A DNA stretch of 36,693 nucleotides, from positions 1-36,693 of the forward strand of contig VBEO01000149.1 of assembly GCA_005881825.1 (NCBI GenBank), read 5' to 3'. Below are positions 7,046 through 18,249 of the stretch, piece after piece (within the stretch, counting starts at the first letter, position 1; every line of letters starts with the position of its first letter). This stretch comes from Chloroflexota bacterium (GTDB taxonomy: Bacteria; Chloroflexota; Dormibacteria; Dormibacterales; Dormibacteraceae). A program made the translations under genes and the position numbers. The notes below the pieces were generated by a model. It saw only the letters and a program-made list of their open reading frames with translations, had not been told where the DNA came from and did no database searches.

Positions 7046-7912
7046 GTGCCCGAAGAGCTCTCCATCAAGGCCAACGGCTTGAAGTTCCGGGCGCTGGCCG
7101 AGGGCCCCGCCGACGGCCAGCCGGTGCTGCTGATGCACGGTTTTCCCGAAGGCGCCGAGTCCTGGGCCCTCCAGCTCGCCGCGCTGGGCGGCGCCGGGTT
7201 CCGAGCGGTGGCGCCGGACCTGCGCGGCTATGGCGGCAGCGACGCCCCCGAGGGCGAGGACGCCTACCACGCCCAGGAGCTGATCGCCGACGTGGGCGGG
7301 CTGCTGGACTCGCTGCAGTGGGAGCGCGCACACGTCGCCGGCCACGACTGGGGTGCGCTGGTGGGCTGGGGCTTCGTGGCCAACCATCCGGACCGCGTCC
7401 TGACCTGGACGGCGCTCTCGGTCGGCCATCCGCTGGCCTTTTACCAGGCCGGGCGGGAGGACGAGGATCAGCGCCGGCGCTCGGCCTACATCCGGCTCTT
7501 CCGGGAGGTGGGGAGGGCCGAGGCGGTACTGGCGGAAGACGGTCATCGGCGCCTCCGGGCGATGTACCGCGAGTACGGCCCCAACCCGGACGCCATACCC
7601 GACTCGGTGATCGACGCCTACGTCCAGGGCTTCGCGCGGCCGGGCCGCCTTACGGCCGCGCTCAACTACTACCGGGTGGCGCTGACCGAGCTGCCGCGCA
7701 TCACCGGCCAGGTGCGGTCACCGACGCTGCTGATCTGGGGGAACCAGGACCCGGCGGTGGGCCGGCTGGGAACCGAGGCGACGGCCCCGATGGTCGAGGC
7801 CCGGTACCGTTTGCGGGAGCTAGAGGGCGCCGGACACTGGTTGCAGTTCGAGCGCCCGCAGGAGGTCGCGCAGGACATGATCGACCATTTACAAGCCGAA
7901 ACCCGCGATTAG
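7046..7912 (+). CDS. Alpha/beta hydrolase, epoxide hydrolase / haloalkane dehalogenase-like
   Basis: A 288-aa alpha/beta hydrolase. VLLMHGFPEGAESW is the oxyanion HGFP motif, APDLRGYGGSD the following strand, and GHDWGA the nucleophile elbow with Asp (about residue 101) in place of Ser, the hallmark of soluble epoxide hydrolases and haloalkane dehalogenases. A cap domain with two Tyr-containing segments (SAYIRLF, YYRVAL) follows, then LIWGNQDPAV (acid) and GAGHWLQFERP (base His). The HGFP motif and cap Tyr favour epoxide hydrolase. Start GTG 7046 is set by the -10 box. Confidence 0.85.
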   Translation: MPEELSIKANGLKFRALAEGPADGQPVLLMHGFPEGAESWALQLAALGGAGFRAVAPDLRGYGGSDAPEGEDAYHAQELIADVGGLLDSLQWERAHVAGHDWGALVGWGFVANHPDRVLTWTALSVGHPLAFYQAGREDEDQRRRSAYIRLFREVGRAEAVLAEDGHRRLRAMYREYGPNPDAIPDSVIDAYVQGFARPGRLTAALNYYRVALTELPRITGQVRSPTLLIWGNQDPAVGRLGTEATAPMVEARYRLRELEGAGHWLQFERPQEVAQDMIDHLQAETRD

Positions 7913-7915
7913 GAT
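7910..7915 (+). promoter_or_regulatory. -10 box overlapping the hydrolase stop codon
   Basis: TAGGAT starts with the TAG stop of the hydrolase gene (7910-7912) and lies 8 nt before ATG 7924. Confidence 0.4.
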
Positions 7916-7923
7916 TCGCGAAC

Positions 7924-8223
7924 ATGGCTGAACAGACTCCCACCGCGCCAGCGCCGATCGGCCACGAAGAACGCCGCAACAACCTGCGGCGCCTCGATGA
8001 CGTTCTCGAAGCCCTCGAGCAGCTCAACCTGCACGACCAGACCGAGCTGACAGACTCCCTTGCCCGGCGGCTGGTGGAGCTCGGCGTCAAGCAGCCGTAC
8101 GACTTCACGATCACGCAGCTGATCGAGAAGGTCTGGGGCATCCAGCAGCCCTTCCTGGTCAAGGTGGTGGTCGAGCGGCGGCGCCGGCGCCGGCGCCGAA
8201 TGCCGATCGACCTGCTTCCCTAG
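7924..8223 (+). CDS. Small unknown protein with poly-Arg near the C terminus
   Basis: A 99-aa soluble protein, mostly helical (NNLRRLDDVLEALEQLNLHD; ELTDSLARRLVELGV), ending in VVVE followed by eight consecutive Arg and MPIDLLP. The Arg run is encoded by GCC/CGG-type repeats around 8178-8200. I recognise no family. The strongly basic tail could bind nucleic acid or acidic partners; equally the run may be a replication-slippage product. A -10 box placed at the preceding stop suggests its own leaderless transcript. Confidence 0.65.
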   Translation: MAEQTPTAPAPIGHEERRNNLRRLDDVLEALEQLNLHDQTELTDSLARRLVELGVKQPYDFTITQLIEKVWGIQQPFLVKVVVERRRRRRRRMPIDLLP

Positions 8224-8226
8224 CCT
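8221..8226 (+). promoter_or_regulatory. -10 box overlapping the stop of the 7924 gene
   Basis: TAGCCT begins with the TAG stop codon and lies 10 nt before TTG 8237. Confidence 0.35.
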
Positions 8227-8236
8227 GGTCCCTGAG

Positions 8237-8620
8237 TTGGGCGCGCGCCGGCTGAAAGGCGTCCGCCGGCGCGGGCTCAGCGGGCTCGGCATCGTGCTGG
8301 TCCTGACCGGGCTGCTGGCGCTGGCGGTGACCTATTCGGTGGTGCCTCCCATCGTGCCCCGGCTGTGGCCGCTGATCCTGGTCGCGGTCGGCCTCTTCGG
8401 ACTGCTGCGACGGCCGGGGTGGGTGTCGGAGCTCGACTTTCAGCTGGGATCCGAGTTCGGACGTTTCGCGGACCGTCAGCGCCGGATCTTCAGCTGGGCG
8501 CTGGTCGTGCTGGGGCTGATCTGCCTGGTCTTCACGCTGCAACTGGTGGACGAGCGCGTGCTGGGGCCGGCTGTGCTGATCGTCCTCGGCTTGCTGCTGC
8601 TGTGGAGGCGTTCGCGCTGA
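8237..8620 (+). CDS. Small membrane protein, unknown function
   Basis: A 127-aa protein with a basic N terminus (GARRLKGVRRRG) and four hydrophobic segments (LGIVLVLTGLLALAVTYSVV; LWPLILVAVGLFGLL; FSWALVVLGLICLVFTLQL; LGPAVLIVLGLLLLW), arranged as two hairpins around a hydrophilic loop (SELDFQLGSEFGRFADRQRR). The pattern resembles small DUF5668-like or envelope-stress membrane proteins, but I assign no family. The TTG start is supported by the -10 box. Its 3' end overlaps the next gene by 19 nt. Confidence 0.6.
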   Translation: MGARRLKGVRRRGLSGLGIVLVLTGLLALAVTYSVVPPIVPRLWPLILVAVGLFGLLRRPGWVSELDFQLGSEFGRFADRQRRIFSWALVVLGLICLVFTLQLVDERVLGPAVLIVLGLLLLWRRSR

Positions 8621-9444
8621 CCGACCTGGAGTGGGTCTCTCTCTTCGCGGAGATCGGGGAGTCGGTGCGCGCGGCGACGGCCCACCTGGTCGGCACTGAG
8701 GAGGGCCGGCTCGAGCTCAGCCAGGGCGCCGGGGGCGACACCACGGTCGAGATCGACCGCCTGGCCGAGTCCGTGGTGCTGGAGCGCCTGCAGCGGGCAG
8801 CCTCAGAGGGCGCACGTTTCTCGGTGCTCTCGGAGGAGGTCGGCCACCGCAACCTGGGTGCCGAATGGCCGCTGGTGCTGGTCGATCCGATCGATGGCAG
8901 CCTCAACGCCAAGCAGGGCATTCCAGTCTTCGCCGTGATGCTGGCGCTCCTGGACGGGCCGCGGTTGGGCGACGCCCGCGTCGGCTACGTGCTGAACCTG
9001 GCTACCGGCGATACCTGGCATGCGGTGCGGGGCGTGGGCGCCTACCGCAACCTTCAGGACCTGGGTACGCTGCCGATGCAACGCGGACATCGTGATTTCG
9101 AGATGGTGGCCCTGGAGAGCTCGCCGCGCTCGGTGATCCGGGCGCGGCCGCTGCTCGAGCGGGCGGCCAAGATCCGGGTGCTGGGCTGCATGGCTTTGTC
9201 CATCGTTCACACCGCCACGGGCGGGGTGGACGTTTTCTGCGCGCCCTTCAAAGCGCGCGCTTTCGACATGGCGGCCAGCCTGCTCATCCTGCGCGAGGCG
9301 GGGGGCATGGCTTCCGATTGCGATGGGGCGGACGTGTACGCGGTCACGGCCGGGCTGGAGGGCCGGACCTCGCTGCTCTGCGCCTCCGACGTGGCCTACC
9401 ACACCCAGGCGCTGGCGCTGATGCGGGGCGCCCTGGCTGGATGA
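8602..9444 (+). CDS. Inositol monophosphatase / FBPase-like phosphatase
   Basis: A 280-aa member of the lithium-sensitive IMPase/FBPase fold. The metal-binding motifs are present: SEEVG (Glu), LVDPIDGSLN (the DPxDGS motif, about residue 96) and a late FDMAAS in place of the usual WDxAAG. GGDTTVEIDRLAES in the N-terminal third is the conserved aspartate region. Substrates could be an inositol phosphate, a sugar bisphosphate or a sugar phosphate such as glucosylglycerate phosphate. It overlaps the following glycosyltransferase (ATGA), so both probably act in one pathway, perhaps dephosphorylating that enzyme's product. The start GTG 8602 lies inside the upstream gene. Confidence 0.78.
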   Translation: MEAFALTDLEWVSLFAEIGESVRAATAHLVGTEEGRLELSQGAGGDTTVEIDRLAESVVLERLQRAASEGARFSVLSEEVGHRNLGAEWPLVLVDPIDGSLNAKQGIPVFAVMLALLDGPRLGDARVGYVLNLATGDTWHAVRGVGAYRNLQDLGTLPMQRGHRDFEMVALESSPRSVIRARPLLERAAKIRVLGCMALSIVHTATGGVDVFCAPFKARAFDMAASLLILREAGGMASDCDGADVYAVTAGLEGRTSLLCASDVAYHTQALALMRGALAG

Positions 9445-10727
9445 CCTTTCCGGCCGACTCGACGATCTTCGCGGTCCTCTCCTTCGAGGGCCCCGACGTG
9501 TACAGCCAGGCCGGCGGGCTAGGGGTGCGGGCCAAGGAGCTGAGCCGCGCGCTAGCGTCGGCGGGCTACGAGACCCATCTCTTCTTCTTGGGCGATCCGG
9601 ACCTGCCGGCCGAGGAGGAGGCCCTCGATGGCCGCCTGCGGCTGCATCGCTGGGGCCAGTGGCTGTCGCGCTCGCACCGGGGCGGCGTCTACGACGGCGA
9701 GGACGTCAAGGTCGTCGACTGGAACCGCAGCCTGCCCTCGTACCTGGTCGACCACCTGGTCGAGCCAGCGGCGCGGGCCGGCAAGCTGATGGTGGTCCTG
9801 GGCGAGGAGTGGCACACCGCCGACTCCATGCGCTTGATCGCGGAGGCACTCTTCTACCGCGGGCTGCGGGACCGCGCCGTGATTCTCTGGAACGCCAACA
9901 ACACTTTCGGCTTCCACCGCATCAACTGGCGCGAGCTGGAAGCGTCGGCGACGCTCACCACCGTCAGCCGCTACATGAAGCACCGGATGTGGGAGGTGGG
10001 GGTGAACCCCATCGTGATTCCGAACGGGATTCCGGCTGCGGCGCTCGTCGACGCGCCTGCGGCCGACGTATCCGCGTTGCGGGCGGCCGCGGGCGCGGAC
10101 CTGCTGCTGTTCAAGATCGGGCGTTTCGACCCCGACAAGCGCTGGATCATGGCCATGACCGCCGCCGGGCTGCTGAAGCGACAGGGGCTGCGGGTGCGCG
10201 TGCTCATGCGGGGAGGCCGCGAACCTCACGGCGCGGACGTGCTCGCGCACGCCGCCACCCATGGGCTGGTGGTGGAGGACTCCCGGTCGCCCCAGGACCA
10301 GGCCTCGCTGCTGCGCCTGTTCAAGACGCACGCGGGGGCCGACGTCGTGAACCTGGTCTCCTTCCTGCCCGAGGGCCTGCTGGGCACGCTGTACGCGGCT
10401 TCGGATGCGGTGCTGGCCAATTCCGGGCACGAGCCGTTCGGCCTCGTCGGACTGGAGGTGATGGCCGCGGGCGGACTGGCGGTCACGGGGTCGACGGGTG
10501 AGGACTACGCCGAGCCCTTTCGCAATGCGGTCGTGCTGGAGACCGAGGATCCGCTGGAGCTGGTGGGGGCGCTCCGGCAGGTGCGCAGCCAGCCGGCCTG
10601 GGCCGCCCATCTGCGCGCCAACGGGCGCGCCACCGCGCGCGAGTTCACCTGGGACCACGTGCTCGACCAGCTGCGCTACTGGCTGGACCTGGCGGCCCTG
10701 CGCCAGGGGGTGGAGCGCCTCTCGTAG
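9441..10727 (+). CDS. Glycosyltransferase (GT4-like, glycogen-synthase fold)
   Basis: A 428-aa GT-B enzyme. The N domain begins IFAVLSFEGPDVYSQAGGLGVRAKELSRAL, like the GGLG nucleotide-sugar loop of glycogen and sucrose synthases. The middle has TTVSRYMKHRMWEVG and VIPNGIP, and the C domain has FKIGRFDPDKRW, then SGHEPFGLVGLEVMAAGGLAVTG, the E-x7-E retaining GT4 motif. The product is unknown. Its place directly after the phosphatase and before the glucan block suggests a primer or compatible-solute sugar transfer, which is inference. The start ATG 9441 overlaps the preceding stop (ATGA). Confidence 0.8.
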   Translation: MTFPADSTIFAVLSFEGPDVYSQAGGLGVRAKELSRALASAGYETHLFFLGDPDLPAEEEALDGRLRLHRWGQWLSRSHRGGVYDGEDVKVVDWNRSLPSYLVDHLVEPAARAGKLMVVLGEEWHTADSMRLIAEALFYRGLRDRAVILWNANNTFGFHRINWRELEASATLTTVSRYMKHRMWEVGVNPIVIPNGIPAAALVDAPAADVSALRAAAGADLLLFKIGRFDPDKRWIMAMTAAGLLKRQGLRVRVLMRGGREPHGADVLAHAATHGLVVEDSRSPQDQASLLRLFKTHAGADVVNLVSFLPEGLLGTLYAASDAVLANSGHEPFGLVGLEVMAAGGLAVTGSTGEDYAEPFRNAVVLETEDPLELVGALRQVRSQPAWAAHLRANGRATAREFTWDHVLDQLRYWLDLAALRQGVERLS

Positions 10728-10789
10728 GTGCGGGGCTTGCCCGGCCCTCGGCGCTGGAACGGTTTGGACGGCAACGGTGTAATTGACGT

Positions 10790-11317
10790 GTGCCGCGATG
10801 GCGCGCGGTCCCGGCAGCTCTGGTCGCGCTCTTCTCCCTCGCCTGCTCGAATGGCCCGGCCGCCGGCGCGACGCCTCCGCAGCAAGCGCAAGCGCCAGGC
10901 GGCTGCGCCGCGACCCACGTCCTGGTCCACACGGGCCCTCCGGAGTGGGCGCGCGCGGGATTCAACTACGGCGCGGGCGACTGGGCGCTGCCGTGGGCGC
11001 TCTCGGATTCTGGCAATGTCGTGGCACACCTCTTCGCCCGGCAGCTGGTGGCTGGTGGAGAACGCCCCGACGGATCGGCGAACAAGATCCTTTGGAACGT
11101 GCGGGATGTCGCGGCCGGCTTGCAGGTGATCGCCCATCCCGACGCCACAACCCAGCCTCGGATCACCATCAGTGGCCAGATGACCAACGGCAACCAGATG
11201 CCCAGCATCGTGGACCTGCCGGCGCCTGGTTGCTGGGCCTTCGCTATCTCCTGGGGTACCAAGCACGACAGCCTGAGCCTGCAAGTGCTGCCAGCCGGGA
11301 GCAGCCCGGCCCTTTAG
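10790..11317 (+). CDS. Putative lipoprotein, unknown function
   Basis: A 175-aa protein with a lipoprotein signal: basic start (PRWRAVP), hydrophobic core AALVALFSLAC and a lipobox ending at Cys 19, then a flexible Ala/Pro/Gln linker. The mature part is beta-rich (THVLVHTGPPEWARAGFNYG; WALSDSGNVVAHLFAR; CWAFAISWGTKHDSLSLQVL) and has two Cys that may pair. No family is recognised. It sits between the glycosyltransferase and GlgE on the same strand. TGTAAT 6 nt before the GTG start is a possible -10 box. Confidence 0.65.
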   Translation: MPRWRAVPAALVALFSLACSNGPAAGATPPQQAQAPGGCAATHVLVHTGPPEWARAGFNYGAGDWALPWALSDSGNVVAHLFARQLVAGGERPDGSANKILWNVRDVAAGLQVIAHPDATTQPRITISGQMTNGNQMPSIVDLPAPGCWAFAISWGTKHDSLSLQVLPAGSSPAL

Positions 11318-11337
11318 GGAGGGGCAAGCCCCTTCCC
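11317..11337 (+). terminator. GC-rich hairpin between lipoprotein gene and glgE
   Basis: GGGAGGGGC and GCCCCTTCCC form a 9-bp stem (one G-T pair) with an AA loop, starting at the last base of the upstream stop codon. No T-tract follows, so it may be a factor-dependent terminator or a REP-like hairpin. Confidence 0.35.
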
Positions 11338-11344
11338 ACGAACC

Positions 11345-11350
11345 TACGAT
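11345..11350 (+). promoter_or_regulatory. -10 box of glgE
   Basis: TACGAT lies 8 nt before GTG 11359, with no Shine-Dalgarno sequence, just after the hairpin. This could be the start of the glgE-treS/pep2-glgB transcript. Confidence 0.45.
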
Positions 11351-11358
11351 TGCATCCT

Positions 11359-13179
11359 GTGGAAGACGGCCGCCGGCGGGTCGTGGTGGAGAACGTGCGG
11401 CCGGAGGTGGACGCGGGCCGCTTCCCCGCCAAAGGCTCCCTCGGGGAGCCGGTGGTCGTCGAGGCCGACATCTTCGGCGACGGCCACGACCAGCTGACGG
11501 CCGTGCTGCTCTGGCGGCCGGTCGGCCACCGCGAGGAGGCGAGCTGGCGGGAGGTCCCGATGGCCCACCTCGTCAACGATCGCTGGCAAGGCTCCTTCGA
11601 ACCCCGCAGGACCGGCACCTGCGAGTTCGCCGTCCAAGCCTGGGTCGACCACTTCAAGTCCTGGGAGCACGACCTGGAGCGGCGCGATCGCGCCGACGCG
11701 GCGGCCGCCAGCGCTGCTCAAGCTGATGGAGAAGCACGGCGACCGCAGCCAGGCTGCCTGCTCGCCGCGCACCCCGCGGGTCCTGGTGGAGCGCGAGCGG
11801 GCGCGCTTCAGCGCCTGGTACGAGGTCTTTCCTCGTTCCACCTCACCGGATCCAGGCCGAGCCGGGACCTTCCAGGATCTCGAGACGCGCCTGCCCTACG
11901 TGGCGGGCATGGGTTTCCACATCCTCTATCTGCCGCCGATCCATCCCATCGGGCGCGCCTTCCGGAAAGGCCGGAACAACACGGTGAGCGGCACCCGCAA
12001 CGACGTCGGCAGTCCCTGGGCCATCGGCTCGGAAGAGGGGGGCCACAAGTCGATCAACCCCGACCTGGGCACGCTGGACGACTTCCGGCGCCTGGTCAAG
12101 GCCACCAAGCGGCACGGCATGGAGATCGCACTCGACATTGCGTTCCAGTGCTCACCCGACCATCCGTACGTGAGAGAGCACCCGGAATGGTTCCGGCAGC
12201 GGCCCGACGGCAGCATCCGCTATGCGGAGAACCCGCCCAAGAAGTACCAGGACATCTACCCCTTCAACTTCGAGACCAGCGACTGGCGGGCCCTTTGGGA
12301 CGAGCTGCTGAGCGTCTTCCTGTACTGGTGCGAGCAGGGGGTGCTCACCTTCCGCGTCGACAATCCCCATACCAAGCCCTTCCGCTTCTGGGAGTGGGCG
12401 CTGGCGCGCGTGCGCGAGCAGCATCCGGACGTGATCTTCCTCAGCGAGGCCTTCACGCGGCCCAAGGTCATGTACCAGCTGGCCAAGCTCGGCTTCAGCC
12501 AGTCCTACACCTACTTCGCGTGGCGCCAGGAGCCCTGGGAGATCCAGCAGTACGCCACCGAGCTGACAACGCCGCCGGTGGTCGACTTCTTCCGCCCCAG
12601 CTACTGGCCGAACACGCCGGACATCCTCACCGAGCAGCTGCAGCTCGGCGGCCGCGCCATGTCGGCCCTGCGCTTCGTGCTGGCGGCCACGCTGGGCGCC
12701 TCCTACGGGATCTTCGGCCCCTCCTTCGAACAGGTCGAGGTGCGGCCCTTGATCCCGGGGAAGGAGGAGTACATGGACTCCGAGAAGTACCAGGTGCGGA
12801 ATTGGGACTTCGAGCAGCCGTCCGGCCTGCAGGATCTGATCACGCGGGTCAACGCCATCCGCCGCGACCAGGCGGCCCTGCGCCACGATCGCACACTTCG
12901 GTTCCTGCGCACCGACAATGAGCGCCTGCTCGCTTACACCAAGACCGCGCCCGACGGCTCCGCCCCCGTCTGCGTGATCGTCAACCTCGACCCCCAGCAG
13001 CGCCAGTCGGGTTGGGTCGAACTGCCGGCGCTCGCGGAAAGCGAGTACGAGGTGGTCGACCTGCTCAACGGGCCTGTGTACCGCTGGCGCGGCGCCGGCG
13101 CCTGGAACTACGTGATGCTGGATCCCGCGCTCACCCCGGCGCACGTGTTCCGGGTCGGCGCACCCCTGCGGCCGCCCGA

Positions 13180-13183
<4 letters not shown>
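11359..13183 (+). CDS. glgE: Maltosyltransferase GlgE, frameshifted
   Basis: GlgE uses alpha-maltose-1-phosphate to extend alpha-1,4-glucan (GH13_3). Frame 1 from GTG 11359 encodes the N domain (RRVVVENVRPEVDAGRFPAK; VEADIFGDGHD; FAVQAWVDHFKSWEHDLERR). Near 11690-11725 the coding frame changes to frame 2, which continues KHGDRSQA, VERERARFSAWYEVFPRS, the barrel and its catalytic parts: LTFRVDNPHTKP (nucleophile Asp) and VIFLSEAFTRP (acid Glu). The helical segment normally between these, roughly 50-60 residues, is missing, so a deletion plus frame change is more likely than one lost base. Start GTG 11359 follows a TACGAT box by 8 nt. The stop overlaps the next start (GTGA). If the lesion is real the gene is dead; if it is an assembly error GlgE is normal. 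Confidence 0.8.
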
Positions 13184-16325
<3,142 letters not shown>

Positions 16326-16329
<4 letters not shown>

Positions 16330-18230
16330 GCCAGACTCAGTCCCGGCTGTCGATGCTCAGCGACGACGATCTCTACCTCTTCAACGAGGGCAGCCAGTTC
16401 CGGCTCTGGGAAAAGCTGGGCGCCCGCGTCGTCGAGGGCGGCGCCTGGTTTGGAGTTTGGGCGCCCAATGCCGAGAGCGTGTCGGTGATCGGCGACTTCA
16501 ACGGCTGGGATCCGCGCAGCAACCCACTGTCGCCGCGCGCCAACTCGGGAATCTGGGAGGGCCTGGTCGCCGGCCTGGGCAAGGGCACCCTGTACAAGTT
16601 CCACGTGATCGCACGCGGCGGCGCTTGGCGGGCGGACAAGACAGACCCGATGGGCATCTTCTTCGAGGTCGCACCCAAGACCGCCGCCATCGTCTGGGAC
16701 CTCGACTACCCGTGGGGTGATGGCGAATGGATGCGCGACCGGAAGGCCCGCAACGGCCCGGCCGCGCCGTGCTCGATCTACGAGGTGCACATCGGCTCCT
16801 GGATGCGCAACGAGCAGGCCGGCAACCACTCGCTCTCCTACCAGGAACTGGCCCCGCGCCTGGCCGACTACTGCGAGAAGATGGGCTTCACCCACGTCGA
16901 GTTCCTGCCCATCACCGAGCATCCCTTCTTCGGCTCCTGGGGATACCAGACGACCGGTTATTTCGCACCGACCTCGCGCTACGGCACGCCCCAGGACTTC
17001 ATGCAGCTGGTCGACCACCTGCACCAGCGCGGCATCGGTGTGGTTCTGGACTGGGTGCCTTCACACTTCCCGACCGACGAGCACGGTCTCGGCTACTTCG
17101 ACGGCACGCACCTGTACGAGCATGCCGACCCCCGGCGCGGGTTCCACCCCGACTGGAACAGCTACATCTTCAACTACGGCCGCCACGAGGTGCGGTCTTT
17201 TCTCATCTCGTCCGCCCTGTTCTGGCTCGACCGCTACCACATCGACGGCATCCGGGTCGACGCCGTCGCCTCGATGCTGTATCTCGACTACTCACGCAAA
17301 AACGGGGAGTGGATCCCCAACGATTACGGCGGCCGCGAGAACCTGGAGGCGATCGACTTCTTGCGGCGCTTCAACAAGGAGGTCTACGCAGCGTTTCCCG
17401 ATGTGCAAACCATGGCCGAGGAATCCACGGCCTGGCCGCTGGTGTCGCGTCCGACGTATGTAGGCGGCCTCGGATTCGGCATGAAGTGGGACATGGGCTG
17501 GATGCACGACACCTTGCAGTACATGTCGCGCGAACCGGTGCACCGCAAGTGGCACCAAAACGAGCTGACGTTCCGCGGCGTGTACGCGTTCAGCGAAAAC
17601 TACGTGCTGCCGCTGTCACACGACGAGGTCGTGCACGGCAAGGGTTCGCTGCTGGGCAAGATGCCCGGCGACGAATGGCAGAAGTTCGCCAACCTGCGCC
17701 TCCTCTTCGCTTACCTGCACGCCACGCCCGGCAAGAAGCTGCTCTTCATGGGCGGAGAGTTCGGCCAGGGCCGCGAGTGGAACCACGACTCCCAGATCGA
17801 CTGGTACCTGCTTCAGTACGGCTCGCACGAAGGCCTGCGGCGGTGGGTGGCCGACCTCAACCACGCGCACCGCGGTGAGCCCGCGCTGCACGCGCTCGAC
17901 TTCGATCCCGCGGGCTGGGAGTGGATCGACGCCAACGACAGCGTCAACTCCACCCTCTCCTTCCTGCGCAAGGCGCCCGGCGGCGACCTCATCGCCTGCG
18001 CCTTCAACTTCACGCCGGTGCCGCGCAGCGACTACCAACTGGGGGTGCCTCGGGGCGGGTTCTGGCAGGAGCTGCTGAACAGCGACGCGGCCGAATACGG
18101 CGGCACTGGCTGGGGCAACCTGGGTGGGGTGGAAGCCCGCGCGGAGGCCTGGCACGGCCGGCCGTGGTCGCTGACCATCGGCCTGCCCCCGCTGGGTGCG
18201 GTTTTCTTCAAATCCGCCGCTTCCGACTGA
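16326..18230 (+). CDS. glgB: 1,4-alpha-glucan branching enzyme GlgB, short form
   Basis: A 634-aa GH13_9 enzyme that makes alpha-1,6 branches. It has one CBM48 domain ([20 protein letters not shown]) and lacks the extra N1 module of E. coli GlgB. Barrel motifs: [27 protein letters not shown] (nucleophile Asp about 312), MAEEST (acid Glu about 366) and [15 protein letters not shown]. The TTG at 16326 overlaps the TreS-Pep2 stop (TTGA). ATG a few codons later ([13 protein letters not shown], at 16353) would give an equally good N terminus. It is coupled to the upstream gene and acts on glucan made by GlgE and GlgA. Confidence 0.95.
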
Positions 18231-18231
18231 C

Positions 18232-18237
18232 TATCCT
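18232..18237 (+). promoter_or_regulatory. Possible -10 box of the GH57-GlgA gene
   Basis: TATCCT lies 12 nt before ATG 18250, right after the glgB stop. It could give a separate transcript with a leader of a few nucleotides. Confidence 0.3.
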
Positions 18238-18249
18238 CTGAGCTTCGCC

